Below are positions 1 to 9,407 of a DNA stretch of 64,000 bases, one piece after another (positions within the stretch are counted from its first letter, which is position 1; each line of letters starts with the position of its first letter). The notes beneath the pieces were generated by a model. It was not told the DNA's origin, ran no database searches, and worked only from the letters and a program-made list of their open reading frames with translations. This DNA comes from Ciceribacter thiooxidans. GTDB lineage: Bacteria; Pseudomonadota; Alphaproteobacteria; Rhizobiales; Rhizobiaceae. The stretch spans positions 1,002,501 through 1,066,500 of the forward strand of contig NZ_CP059896.1 of NCBI RefSeq assembly GCF_014126615.1, in the 5' to 3' direction. Made by a program: the position numbers and the translations under genes.

Positions 1-1
1 C

Positions 2-178
2 ACCCGGCCGATCCGCAGCCGGCAGAAGGACGTCGCAAACGGGGAGACTGGTACTCTTATGGATTTCGGCGTCGTGCTCGCCGGCTCCGATGCAACAGTG
101 CGCCGTCTTTGTGGACTTCTCCGGGACGGGAATGTGGCGCAGATGTGTCTTTCTGCGGCAATTACGCGGCAGGCTTAA
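2..178 (+). CDS. C-terminal end of an unidentified protein (partial)
   Basis: An open frame enters from the left edge and ends at TAA 176-178, giving about 58 residues with mostly G/C third positions in its first half. It would be convergent with the EAL-domain gene that ends at 211. I recognise no domain. A competing open frame on the same strand runs to 438 but overlaps the EAL gene antisense, so this shorter frame is the better candidate. Its product cannot be named without upstream sequence. Confidence 0.35.
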   Translation, partial: TRPIRSRQKDVANGETGTLMDFGVVLAGSDATVRRLCGLLRDGNVAQMCLSAAITRQA

Positions 179-210
179 CGCTTGGTGAATGCCGCGTAGG
201 GTCGAGGTCG

Positions 211-1140
211 TCAGCTGCGGCGCTTGCCGAAAACGGGGGCGGCTCGCTGGGAGGGCGTCTTCACCGCGGCGTGGCCGGCTGTCGGGGGCGCCGACTGTGC
301 GGCTATCGGCAGGTCCACATCGCGTTCGGCGAGCGGCAGGATGATCTCGGGATATTCCGCGTTGAAGTTCGTCGGAGCGATTTCGGGTCTCGCAAGCGCA
401 TAGCCTTGCATGAGCGACACGCCGAGTTCTTCGCATAGATCGACCTGCCACATCTCTTCGAGGCGTTCGAGGATCGTCTCCGTGCCGTGCTCCGAGAGTT
501 GGCGCACGACGACCCGCAGCAGCGCGAAGCCTGCGGAATTGTGCATGTAGTCGCGCACCCAGTCGCCGTCGAGGCGCACGAAATCGGGTCGCAGCGTGCG
601 GACCCGCTCGATGTCGGTGTCACCGGCGCCGTGGTCGGTGAGGGAGACGCGGAAGCCGGCCTCCCGGAGCCGCTCGACGTGGCGCGCCAGCCGCGGCAGT
701 TCGATCCCGGACGCGCCGGAGATATCGCAGATGATGCGGTCGGGCTCCATGCCGCCGCTGTGGGCCGCCAGACGAATGCGGTCGAACTCGACGCGCAGGC
801 GCGTCGGGTCCGGATAGAGCGCCGGATTGAAGCTGACGAGGGCCATGGCCCGCTTTCTGTGCAGCAGGCCGGCATTCAGGATGTGGATGGTCCGCAGCAG
901 GCTTTCGATTTCCGGGAGGTCGTTCGGCTCGACCAGCGGGAAGAAGTGTGCCGGGGCAAAGGGCTCGCCGTTACGCTCTGCGCGGACAAGGCCCTGGAAG
1001 GAATGGATGTCGAGTACCTTCGGGGACAGCCGACGGAAGACGGGTTGCAGCGCGCATCTGAGGACGAAGGGACCGTAGACGGTCGACCATGCGCCGTCCT
1101 CGCCCCGGATCAGGTTGTTGAAGATGCTCGCTGTGGTCAT
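211..1140 (-). CDS. Degenerate EAL-domain protein, probably catalytically inactive
   Basis: The 309-residue product has the layout of an EAL (c-di-GMP phosphodiesterase) domain, for example the late MQGYALARPEI segment typical of the family's last strand. The signature motif reads QGL instead of EAL (SFQGLVRA, near residue 50). The later metal-binding DDFG-type motif reads TDHGAG, and the usual lysine of the D-x-x-K-x-D motif is Arg (PDFVRLDGD). Loss of several metal and catalytic residues argues against phosphodiesterase activity and for a binding or scaffold role. There is no GGDEF, PAS or membrane segment. The C-terminal ~40 residues are low complexity. The gene stands alone and is divergent from aatA. 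Confidence 0.85.
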   Translation of the reverse strand: MTTASIFNNLIRGEDGAWSTVYGPFVLRCALQPVFRRLSPKVLDIHSFQGLVRAERNGEPFAPAHFFPLVEPNDLPEIESLLRTIHILNAGLLHRKRAMALVSFNPALYPDPTRLRVEFDRIRLAAHSGGMEPDRIICDISGASGIELPRLARHVERLREAGFRVSLTDHGAGDTDIERVRTLRPDFVRLDGDWVRDYMHNSAGFALLRVVVRQLSEHGTETILERLEEMWQVDLCEELGVSLMQGYALARPEIAPTNFNAEYPEIILPLAERDVDLPIAAQSAPPTAGHAAVKTPSQRAAPVFGKRRS

Positions 1141-1303
1141 TCAGAACGGCCCGCACGGATGAAACTTTGCCCGCATGCCTCCGTTTTATCGCGGAAGGCT
1201 TACCTGCCGATTAATTGCGCGACAGTCCGGCGGCCTTATGTTTTCCCGGCACTGTGGCCGGATTGGGCTTGAAACAGCGGGGTGATTTCGCCATAGAACT
1301 TGA

Positions 1304-2563
<1,260 letters not shown>

Positions 2564-2585
2564 CGGGCGCACGACAGGAACGGGA

Positions 2586-2620
2586 AAGGGCGGGGCCTTG
2601 CGGCTCCGCCCTTTTCTTTT
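2586..2620 (+). terminator. Intrinsic terminator of aatA
   Basis: A 12-bp stem (2586-2597 with 2602-2613, one G-T pair) has a TTGC tetraloop and runs into TTTTCTTTT. It lies 22 nt after the aatA stop and also sits between the convergent aatA and the OpgC-like gene. Confidence 0.85.
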
Positions 2621-2634
2621 GGACAGCGGGGAGA

Positions 2635-3834
2635 TCAGCCCGCGACGCTCGGTGCCGGGCTGGAGGGCGGGCCGAGGAAGCGGTCGCGCTCCCGCCAGAG
2701 AGCCGGCAGACTGAGCAACGCCAGCGACCCGAGGGCGATCATCGTCTTCGTGACCTGCGTCAGTTCTTCGGTTCGCCCGTCCACGTAGAAGATCACGTAG
2801 ACGATCAGCACGTGCCAGACGTAGATCTGCAGCGAATGGCGGCCGAGGAGCTGCAGGTAGCGCAGCGAGAAGATGCCGGTCAGAACCGAGGCGATCCGCC
2901 GGACCACCGCGTGATCGTGGCGGGGGCCGGCAATCAGCAGCCACGCCATACCATAGGCCGCGGCGGCGAAGTTCAGCAGGTATACCGGCCCGAAATCGGC
3001 ACGGATTTCCATGAGCCCGAACTTCTCCAGGACGATGCCCGGCATCAGGCCGTGCGCGGTCAAAAGCCTGAGCGGCAGGAAGAACAGGCAGACAGCCAGC
3101 GACATCTTGGCGAGGAAGGTATGGTCGGGATGAAAGACCTCCTTCCACTCTACCTTCTTCATCGAGGTCAGCGTGCCGGCGATGATCCCGGCGAAGAAGA
3201 CGATCTGCCAGCCGAGCAGGTTGAAGCTCGCGCGGATGCCTTCCTTCTCCGGCGATGCGCCGAGCCAGCCGTCGAGCGGGTAGGTCACGAGCCGGTGCAG
3301 TCCAAGCTGACCGGTCATCCAGATGAGCAGGGAGGCAATGGCGACGGTCCGCCAGCGGTCGTCGAGGCAGAGTTTGATGACGAAAGGCGCCGCCACCATG
3401 TAGATGATGTATTGCGGCAGGATGTCCATGAATGTCGGCTGAAACAGGAAGCCCGCGATGGTTCCGAGCCGCAGCGGGTCATCGAGCCGGGTGCCGCCGA
3501 GCCAGTTCTGCCAGATCACGGATGCGCCGGGCAGCAGCAGTTGCAGCGCCAGGATTACGAGCACGATGCCCATCGCGTAACGATAGAGCTCCAGCGCCCG
3601 CGCCCAAAGCTTGTCGCGACCGACGGTATAGCCGCTCTTCATCATCTTGCGCGCATAGACCATCCCGGACAGCAAGCCGGAAAGGAAGACGAAGCCTTGG
3701 GCATCCTCGACGAAGGCGAGGTTGCGGTGGTTGATCTGGACGAGCCACAGCCCGCCGGCGAAAACCAGATGGTTGAGCAGCATGAAGACGAGGAAATAGC
3801 CTCGCATGCCGTCGATGAGGTCCAGTCTCTTCAA
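2635..3834 (-). CDS. OpgC-like integral membrane acyltransferase
   Basis: The 399-residue protein is nearly all hydrophobic, with about ten membrane segments, and matches the OpgC family that adds succinyl groups to osmoregulated periplasmic glucans (cyclic beta-glucans in rhizobia). The N-terminal RLDLIDGMRGYFLVFML segment and the LGRHSLQIYVWHVLI stretch near residue 335 are typical of OpgC and the wider acyltransferase-3-like fold. The start is TTG at 3834, with GGGAG seven bases upstream; no in-frame ATG lies upstream in the 5' region. The acyl donor and acceptor are inferred from family only. No glucan synthase gene is nearby. Confidence 0.8.
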   Translation of the reverse strand: MKRLDLIDGMRGYFLVFMLLNHLVFAGGLWLVQINHRNLAFVEDAQGFVFLSGLLSGMVYARKMMKSGYTVGRDKLWARALELYRYAMGIVLVILALQLLLPGASVIWQNWLGGTRLDDPLRLGTIAGFLFQPTFMDILPQYIIYMVAAPFVIKLCLDDRWRTVAIASLLIWMTGQLGLHRLVTYPLDGWLGASPEKEGIRASFNLLGWQIVFFAGIIAGTLTSMKKVEWKEVFHPDHTFLAKMSLAVCLFFLPLRLLTAHGLMPGIVLEKFGLMEIRADFGPVYLLNFAAAAYGMAWLLIAGPRHDHAVVRRIASVLTGIFSLRYLQLLGRHSLQIYVWHVLIVYVIFYVDGRTEELTQVTKTMIALGSLALLSLPALWRERDRFLGPPSSPAPSVAG

Positions 3835-4166
3835 TAGCTGTGCTCCCGACTCGCTTCGCCCCGCCTCGCGCGGAAGCGTTGTTGTCGTTCATTTTGGTTA
3901 CATTGCGGCGCAGCACGCCTGTGACCACGAGGGCTGACCGGGGAAACGGCGATCCGAACCGAAGGTTCCAGAGTTCGTGCGGAAGCGATGTCGTTTCCCG
4001 GAGCGTCTGACGAAGGAGGGGCGTCCTACCGCCGCAGGTCTGTCGCAAGCTGTTTCGGACGAAGCGTTTTCGGCGTATCATGATCGTCATGTCGCCCCGC
4101 CGTTTGCAGATCGGCGGCTTTGATGAGATAGTGCCGTGGGCGAGAAAACGCATCCAGGAGACATGC
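3835..4166. other. Intergenic region, no gene seen
   Basis: This is 332 bases between the divergent OpgC-like gene and the DUF2188 gene, presumably holding both promoters. Open frames here on the minus strand are N-terminal extensions or antisense of the neighbours and lack ribosome binding sites. I see no strong repeat or RNA fold. Confidence 0.5.
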
Positions 4167-4433
4167 ATGGTCAAGGTCACCTACGAAATCGTGCCGCACG
4201 ACGGTGGATGGGCGTACAAGCTCGGCGGGGTCTATTCGGAGACCTTCGCCAGCCATGACGAGGCCCTCGAAGCCGTTCGTATCGTGGTCCAGGAACAGCA
4301 GGTCGGCGACGAGCCGGTCGAGATCAGCTATCAGGACGCGTCCGGCAAGTGGCATGAAGAATACAGCGACGGCGGCGATCGTCCCGAGGTCGAGATCATA
4401 GACCGGTTCCGTCCGGGCGAGGCGTCCGTCTAG
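4167..4433 (+). CDS. DUF2188 domain protein
   Basis: This 88-residue cytosolic protein has the short DUF2188 pattern: a strand ending in GGWAYKLGG, then SHDEALEAVRIVVQEQQ, then a second hairpin (EISYQDASGKWHEEY). The family is common in Rhizobiaceae and has no firm biochemical role. The start at 4167 is chosen over an upstream in-frame ATG at 4080 because AGGAG (4156-4160) sits at the right spacing and similarity to the family begins at MVKVTYE. It is monocistronic. Confidence 0.75.
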   Translation: MVKVTYEIVPHDGGWAYKLGGVYSETFASHDEALEAVRIVVQEQQVGDEPVEISYQDASGKWHEEYSDGGDRPEVEIIDRFRPGEASV

Positions 4434-4595
4434 GAGGGCTGACACCGGGATCGCCGGAACGGGGATGGATGATCCTGCTCGTTCTCGAAAACGCTCGCTC
4501 CTTCAAGGGCCTGGCGACGTCATCTCATCGTTGATGACAATATGTTCGAGCGCTTTCGAAACGTGGAACCGGCCGCCAAATTCCCGGCAGAGCCA

Positions 4596-5492
4596 TCATT
4601 CCCCTGCAATGTAGACGAGCAATCCCTTCACGAGTGCGTCGAAGGCGACGCGGCATCGCGGCGTCGTCTTCAGATCCTCGTGCATGACAACGTAGGTCTC
4701 CAGCGAAAGATCGGGCGCTCCGGCAAGCAGACCGACCAGATCCTTGTCGCGGCGGGCGAGCCCCCTCTGGCACATGCCGATGCCCAGCCCCGCGCGGATC
4801 GCGGCCAGTTGGGCAAGATTGCTGTCGGTGCGGAAGGAAAAATCGAGCGCCGCGAGTTCCGGCCGTTCTTTCATGATTGCCCGTACATAGGCGAGTTCCC
4901 GGTCGAAGCCGATCAGCCGGTGTCCGTCCAGGTCGCCGAGGCTCTGCGGCGTGCCGTGGCGGGCGAGATAGCGCCTGTGGGCGTAGAAGCCGAGCGGGAT
5001 CGCGCCGGCGCGGCGGCTGAGGAGCGCCTCCTGCCTCGGGGCGGTCATCCGCACCGCGATGTCGGCCTCGCGGCGCAGCAGGTCTTCGACCTCGTCCGAG
5101 AGGGAGAGCTCGACGGAAAGCCCGGGATGGCTCTCCTGAAGCTCGGCGAGAATGGGCGGCAGCACCTCGACCCCGATCACCTCGCTGGCGCTGATACGCA
5201 CGGTGCCCTTTACCTCGTCCGATGCGGCGCTTGCCATGCGCGAGAGTGCGGCGGCGGTGGCCGCCATCGTCTCGGCGTGGCGTTTCATCTGCAACGCGGT
5301 TTCCGTCGGCAGGAGCCCCCGCGGCGTGCGCAGGAAGAGCGGCGTGCCGCTTGCCGCGTCGAGCGCATCGAGGTGACGCCCGACCGTCGGCTGCGTGAGG
5401 CCGAGCACGCGGGCGGCGCCCGAGAGCGACCCTTCCTCGAGCACGGCGAGGAAGGTGCGGTAATGATCCCAGCTTTCAGATTTGACGTTCAT
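4596..5492 (-). CDS. LysR-family transcriptional regulator
   Basis: The 298-residue product has an N-terminal winged helix-turn-helix (residues ~5-65, with GSLSGAARVLGLTQPTVGRHL) followed by a periplasmic-binding-protein-like effector domain. It is divergent from the NAD-dependent epimerase gene that starts 93 bp away, the usual LysR arrangement for controlling a neighbour. The start is set at 5492 because the domain begins there; an upstream in-frame ATG at 5564 would run through the shared promoter. A perfect inverted repeat overlaps this start codon (see 5491-5504). The effector is unknown. Confidence 0.88.
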   Translation of the reverse strand: MNVKSESWDHYRTFLAVLEEGSLSGAARVLGLTQPTVGRHLDALDAASGTPLFLRTPRGLLPTETALQMKRHAETMAATAAALSRMASAASDEVKGTVRISASEVIGVEVLPPILAELQESHPGLSVELSLSDEVEDLLRREADIAVRMTAPRQEALLSRRAGAIPLGFYAHRRYLARHGTPQSLGDLDGHRLIGFDRELAYVRAIMKERPELAALDFSFRTDSNLAQLAAIRAGLGIGMCQRGLARRDKDLVGLLAGAPDLSLETYVVMHEDLKTTPRCRVAFDALVKGLLVYIAGE

Positions 5493-5504
5493 ACATTTAT
5501 GTAT
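5491..5504. promoter_or_regulatory. Candidate LysR operator overlapping the regulator start
   Basis: ATACAT-TT-ATGTAT is a perfect 6+6 inverted repeat located on the start codon of the LysR gene and about 80 bp upstream of the divergent epimerase. Position suggests autorepression together with control of the divergent gene. Binding is inferred. Confidence 0.4.
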
Positions 5505-5585
5505 ATCAACTGAAGAGAATATCGCAATTCCGTATATCTCCTTTTCCGTGCATCCTCCGGTCACAGCAACACACGGAGCAATGTC

Positions 5586-6599
5586 ATGACAGAAGATCTG
5601 ATTTCACGACCGACAGCGCTGGTGCTGGGGGCCACTGGAGGCATCGGCGGCGCCATGGCCGCGAAGCTTGCGACGCGCGGCTACGGCGTCCGTGCGCTGC
5701 ACAGGAATGCGTCGGCGATGGCGGCGCGCAATCCCTCGATCGACTGGCGGCAGGGGGACGCGATGAACCGCGGGGATGTCATTCGCGCGGCGGAGGGCGT
5801 GTCGCTGATCGTGCATGCCGTCAATCCGCCCGGCTATCGCGACTGGGCGCGTCTGGTGCTGCCGATGATCGACAACACGATCGCCGCAGCGAAGGCATCC
5901 GGCGCACGCGTCGTGATGCCGGGCACCGTCTACAATTTCGGCCCCGAGACCTTCCCGGTCCTCGATGAAGAGAGCCCGCAGCGACCGGTGACCGTAAAAG
6001 GAAAGATCCGCGTCGCGCTCGAAGAACATCTCGAGGCGGCGGCGGCTGATGGCGTGCCGGTCATCATCGTCCGGGCAGGGGACTATTTCGGTCCCGGCGC
6101 CGGCAACAACTGGTTCGCCCAGGGGCTGGTCAAGCCCGGTGTTCCGGTGAAAGCCGTCACGCTGCCGGGTGCGCCCGGTATCGGTCACCAGTGGGCCTAT
6201 CTGCCGGACGTCGCCGAGACGATGATGCAACTCGTCGAGCACGCCGATCGCCTGCCGCGGTTCGCCCGCTTCCATATGGAGGGCGTCTTCGATGCGGACG
6301 GGCTGCAGCTTGCCGAAGCGATCCGTCGCGTCGTTGGTGACCCGAGGCTGCCGATCCGGCGCTTCCCGTGGTTTTTCGTGCGTCTCGCTTCGCCCTTCGT
6401 CCCGCTATTCCGGGAAGTCATGGAGATGCGCTATCTCTGGCAGGAGCCGCTGCGGATGAGCAACCGGCGTCTCGTCGAGGTGCTCGGTGCCGAGCCGCAT
6501 ACGCCGCTCGACCGCGCCGTCGCCGAGACTCTCGCAAGCCTCGGCTGCCTGCCGAACCGACAGAAGGCGGGCGGGTGGCTCGTCGCCGCCCGCGGTTGA
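5586..6599 (+). CDS. NAD-dependent epimerase/dehydratase family protein (atypical SDR)
   Basis: This 337-residue protein opens with a Rossmann nucleotide-binding motif, GATGGIGG at residues 15-22, typical of NAD(P)-binding extended or atypical short-chain dehydrogenases. The usual Tyr-x3-Lys pair is not evident: if K140 (VKGKIRV) is the lysine, the tyrosine position is Thr136. This points to an atypical, NmrA-like or non-catalytic member rather than a sugar epimerase. ATG 5586 lies just after an ACGGAG-like Shine-Dalgarno. It is probably the target of the divergent LysR regulator. Substrate unknown. Confidence 0.8.
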   Translation: MTEDLISRPTALVLGATGGIGGAMAAKLATRGYGVRALHRNASAMAARNPSIDWRQGDAMNRGDVIRAAEGVSLIVHAVNPPGYRDWARLVLPMIDNTIAAAKASGARVVMPGTVYNFGPETFPVLDEESPQRPVTVKGKIRVALEEHLEAAAADGVPVIIVRAGDYFGPGAGNNWFAQGLVKPGVPVKAVTLPGAPGIGHQWAYLPDVAETMMQLVEHADRLPRFARFHMEGVFDADGLQLAEAIRRVVGDPRLPIRRFPWFFVRLASPFVPLFREVMEMRYLWQEPLRMSNRRLVEVLGAEPHTPLDRAVAETLASLGCLPNRQKAGGWLVAARG

Positions 6600-6608
6600 G
6601 CATTTCGG

Positions 6609-6636
6609 TTGCCCCGCAGCAGATGCCGCGGGGCAA
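6609..6636. terminator. Hairpin between convergent epimerase and nemA genes
   Basis: A perfect 9-bp stem (6609-6617 with 6628-6636) has a 10-nt loop and lies between two convergent stop codons. There is no long T tract on either side, so it may work as a bidirectional transcript end or simply protect 3' ends. Confidence 0.45.
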
Positions 6637-6645
6637 TGTCCTTCC

Positions 6646-7758
6646 TCAGGGGAGGAAGGGGTAATCCGTATAACCTTCGGCCCCGCCGCCATAGAAGGTG
6701 GCGCGGTTCGGCGTGTTGAGTTCGGCGTCTTCCTGCAGCCGCCGCACGAGATCGGGATTGGCGATGTATTCGCGCCCGAAGGAAACCATGTCGGCGTAAC
6801 CGCTTGCCACGGCGACCATGGCGCTGTCGCGGTCATAGGCGTTGTTGACCATCCAGACGGCATTGCCGCCCTTGCCACGATAGGCCGCCTTCAGGCCGGC
6901 CCAGTCGAACGGCTTGTCGCCCTGCCGGAAATCGCGGTCGCCGCCGGTCGCCCCTTCGATTACGTGGATGAAGGCGAGGTCGAAGGCGGCGAACTGTTCG
7001 ACGAGATGGTTGAAGAGCGGCTGCGGGTCCGGGTCGGAGGCGTCGTTCGCCGGCGTCACCGGCGAGATGCGGATGCCGGTACGCTTGCCGCCGATTTCCT
7101 TCGACACGGCTTCGACGACCTCGAGCGCGAAGCGGACGCGGTTCTCGATCGGTCCGCCGTAGGCATCGGTGCGGTGATTGGTTCCGGAGCGCAGGAACTG
7201 GTCGATCAGGTAGCCGTTGGCGCCGTGGATTTCGACCGCGTCGAAACCGCAATCGATCGCGTCGCGGGCAGCGCGCCGGAAGTCCTCGATGATGCCCGGA
7301 ATTTCGGAGAGTTCGAGCGCCCTGGGCTCGGAGGTGTCGACGAAAGCGCCGTTGCCGTCCTCGCCGATGACGTAGGTCTTCGACTTGGCGCGGATCGCCG
7401 ACGGTGCGACCGGTGCCGCACCGCCCGGCTGCAGTGAGGTGTGGGAGACGCGGCCGACATGCCAGAGCTGCACGGCGATGCGGCCGCCTGCCTCATGGAC
7501 GGCGTCCGTTACCTTGCGCCAGCCGGCGAGCGCCTCTGGCTTGTAGAGCCCCGGCACCTGGGCGTAGCCCTGGCCCTGCTGGGTGATCGCGGTGCCTTCG
7601 CTGACCAGCAGACCCGCCGTCGCACGCTGCACGTAATAGGTGACGTTGAGGTCGTTGGGGATTGCTCCAGGCGAGCGATTGCGGGTGAGCGGCGCCATCG
7701 CGATGCGATTGGGCAAATGCATGTCTCCGAGCTGGATCGGATCAAAGAGATTTGTCAT
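6646..7758 (-). CDS. nemA: Alkene reductase (Old Yellow Enzyme, NemA-type)
   Basis: This 370-residue FMN-dependent TIM-barrel ene-reductase reduces N-ethylmaleimide, enones and nitro compounds with NAD(P)H. Family features are the N-terminal LFDPIQLGDMHLPNRIAMAPLTR segment (in parts), the substrate-anion-binding H-x-x-N motif in EIHGANGYL near residue 180, and a C-terminal FGREYIANPDLVRRL phosphate-binding part. It follows an ArsR-family regulator by 87 bp on the same strand. The pairing resembles nemR-nemA logic: a repressor responding to electrophiles upstream of the detoxifying enzyme. Confidence 0.93.
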   Translation of the reverse strand: MTNLFDPIQLGDMHLPNRIAMAPLTRNRSPGAIPNDLNVTYYVQRATAGLLVSEGTAITQQGQGYAQVPGLYKPEALAGWRKVTDAVHEAGGRIAVQLWHVGRVSHTSLQPGGAAPVAPSAIRAKSKTYVIGEDGNGAFVDTSEPRALELSEIPGIIEDFRRAARDAIDCGFDAVEIHGANGYLIDQFLRSGTNHRTDAYGGPIENRVRFALEVVEAVSKEIGGKRTGIRISPVTPANDASDPDPQPLFNHLVEQFAAFDLAFIHVIEGATGGDRDFRQGDKPFDWAGLKAAYRGKGGNAVWMVNNAYDRDSAMVAVASGYADMVSFGREYIANPDLVRRLQEDAELNTPNRATFYGGGAEGYTDYPFLP

Positions 7759-7845
7759 GAGGGATGCCTTTCGGGAGGATAAAGAGGCGCTCGTCCGCCG
7801 ACGGGAGGAGGGCGGTGCGATCGTCGCTGGCGGAGAATGGCCGGA

Positions 7846-8139
7846 TCAGAGTCTCGAGGCAATAGCCTTGAGGAATGCGCCTATGGTCTCCTCGTTGCGC
7901 CTGTAGAAGACCCACTGGCCGACTCGCGTGGAGCAGAGCAGGCCCGCTCTCTGCAACGTCGAGAGGTGAGCCGAGACGGTCGATTGCGACAGGCCGCAAC
8001 GTTCGAACTGACCGGCACTGACACCGACCTCGAATGGATGCTGCTGGGCGTCGAAATGGTCGTGCGGATTCTTCAGCCACGTCAGCATGTCGACCCTGGT
8101 GGGATGTGCAAGCGCTTTGAGGACTTCGTCGAGGTTCAT
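7846..8139 (-). CDS. ArsR-family regulator upstream of nemA
   Basis: This is a 97-residue winged-helix repressor (ALAHPTRVDMLTWL at the first helices, recognition helix LSQSTVSAHLSTLQ, wing GQWVFYRRN). Two cysteines are present: FERC just before the recognition helix and LLC just after it. They could sense thiol-reactive compounds, which are substrates of the downstream reductase; this is inference. The start at 8139 is preferred over an in-frame ATG at 8178 because GGAAG lies upstream of 8139 and none precedes 8178. It is the first gene of a likely two-gene operon with nemA. Confidence 0.85.
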   Translation of the reverse strand: MNLDEVLKALAHPTRVDMLTWLKNPHDHFDAQQHPFEVGVSAGQFERCGLSQSTVSAHLSTLQRAGLLCSTRVGQWVFYRRNEETIGAFLKAIASRL

Positions 8140-8217
8140 CTTCGTCGCTTCCGTATCGTGCGTCTTCCGCGTTGACATATGAGCATGAGCTCGAGAATCA
8201 ACACCTGCGAATACGAT

Positions 8218-8239
8218 ATATTTCGAAAGTACGAGATAT
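8218..8239. promoter_or_regulatory. Candidate ArsR operator of the arsR-nemA operon
   Basis: ATATTTCG (8218-8225), six bases, CGAGATAT (8232-8239): an 8+8 inverted repeat with one mismatch, about 80 bp upstream of the arsR start. The N6 spacing matches the other ArsR-associated repeats in this window. Confidence 0.4.
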
Positions 8240-8422
8240 TGTCAGCCCCGAAAGGGCAAGGAAAAGAGCAAAAAAAAGAGGGCCACCGGATCGCTCCAGG
8301 GCCCTATAAGTGTGAAGGTCAAAAAACCTCCAGAGGGGAACAGCTGCTGCGGTGGAACTGGGAGGAAAAGCCACCATGTGCATCAGCTGAGTGCGATATG
8401 GTCGTTATTTGTGCAGTGAACA

Positions 8423-8438
8423 ATGCATTATAATGCAT
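8423..8438. repeat. 16-bp perfect palindrome
   Basis: ATGCATTATAATGCAT is a perfect two-fold palindrome about 280 bp upstream of arsR and 50 bp past the end of lsrB. It could be a distal operator or a transcript-end hairpin; no protein can be assigned. Confidence 0.5.
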
Positions 8439-8490
8439 GCCTGTCATGCGCATGTTGCAGACCTATGGAAATCCGCACGCTGCGCGTGAA

Positions 8491-9405
8491 TTAGAAGTTC
8501 CAGTTTCTGGCCTTGGCGACGATGAAATCGCGGAAGGCTTTAAGCTTTGCTGCGTTCTTCATCTCGTCGGGATAGCAGAAATAGGTGTCGAAGGACGGCA
8601 CGTCGGCGCTGGTCACGAGTTGCAAGAGGCCGGGATCGCGGCCGACGATGTAGTCCGGCAGCATTGCGATGCCGATGCCGAGCAGGCAGGCGCGCTTGAT
8701 CGAGGTGAGGCTGTTGATCTGCAGGTGCGGGTGGCGCGGGTTGTCGGAGGTGCGGCCGGCGACTTCCAGCCAGTTGACGTCGAGCAGGTAGCTCGGCGCG
8801 GGCTCCCCGAAGGTGATGATGCGGTGGTTGTCGAGATCCTCGATCGACTGCGGCTCGCCGTAGCGGTTGATGTAGGAGGGCGCCGCGTAGACATGCATGT
8901 GCACGGTGAACAGCTTGCGCTGGATGAGGTCCGACTGCTGCGGCTGACGCAGGCGGATCGCGCAGTCCGCATGGCGCATGTTCACATCCAGTTCCTCGTT
9001 GTCGAGGATGAGCTGGATCGACATGTCGGGATAGAGCTGCAGGAACTCCTGGATCTTGTCGGTGAGCCAGCCCTGGCCGAGGCCGACCGTCGTCGTGACG
9101 CGGAGCTTGCCGCTCGGCTTCTCCGTCGTCTCGGTGAGCTGCATCTTCACCGTTTCGAGCTTCAGCAGCACGTCGTGGGCGGTGCGGTAGAGAAGCTCGC
9201 CCTGTTCGGTGAGAATGAGGCCGCGCGCGTGCCGGTGGAAGAGCTTGACGCCGACCTCCTGTTCCAGCGCGCTGACCTGGCGGCTGATCGCCGACTGGGA
9301 CAGATGCAGCTTGTCCGCCGCGTGCGTGAACGAGCCGGCTTCCGCTGCCGCATGAAAGATGCGCAGCTTGTCCCAGTCCAGTGGCATTCCGCCGCCTCTC
9401 ATCAT
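8491..9405 (-). CDS. lsrB: LysR-family regulator LsrB/VtlR
   Basis: This LysR regulator (304 residues) is placed directly behind trxB as in Sinorhizobium, where LsrB is a redox-responsive regulator needed for oxidative stress resistance and symbiosis; the orthologue VtlR in Agrobacterium/Brucella activates small RNAs. The N-terminal HTH is KLHLSQSAISRQVSALE. Counting from the MPLDWDK methionine, cysteines sit at 142, 234 and 271, which I believe correspond to conserved redox cysteines. The start at 9405 is chosen because GGAG sits six bases upstream inside the trxB end, two bases after the trxB stop; 9387 is the alternative. Confidence 0.9.
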   Translation of the reverse strand: MMRGGGMPLDWDKLRIFHAAAEAGSFTHAADKLHLSQSAISRQVSALEQEVGVKLFHRHARGLILTEQGELLYRTAHDVLLKLETVKMQLTETTEKPSGKLRVTTTVGLGQGWLTDKIQEFLQLYPDMSIQLILDNEELDVNMRHADCAIRLRQPQQSDLIQRKLFTVHMHVYAAPSYINRYGEPQSIEDLDNHRIITFGEPAPSYLLDVNWLEVAGRTSDNPRHPHLQINSLTSIKRACLLGIGIAMLPDYIVGRDPGLLQLVTSADVPSFDTYFCYPDEMKNAAKLKAFRDFIVAKARNWNF

Positions 9406-9407
9406 GG

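Larger units (their letters stand above)
8140..8490. other. AT-rich regulatory region upstream of arsR-nemA, no convincing gene
   Basis: About 350 bases, visibly poorer in GC than the neighbours. It holds a candidate ArsR operator (8218-8239) and a 16-bp perfect palindrome (8423-8438). Short open frames on both strands (8179-8433 plus, 8198-8383 minus) overlap each other, have no Shine-Dalgarno and no family resemblance, so I do not call them genes. Confidence 0.5.

Noticed and set aside
8179..8433. Short plus-strand open frame before lsrB
   Set aside because: No ribosome binding site, no homology, overlaps the operator region of arsR.
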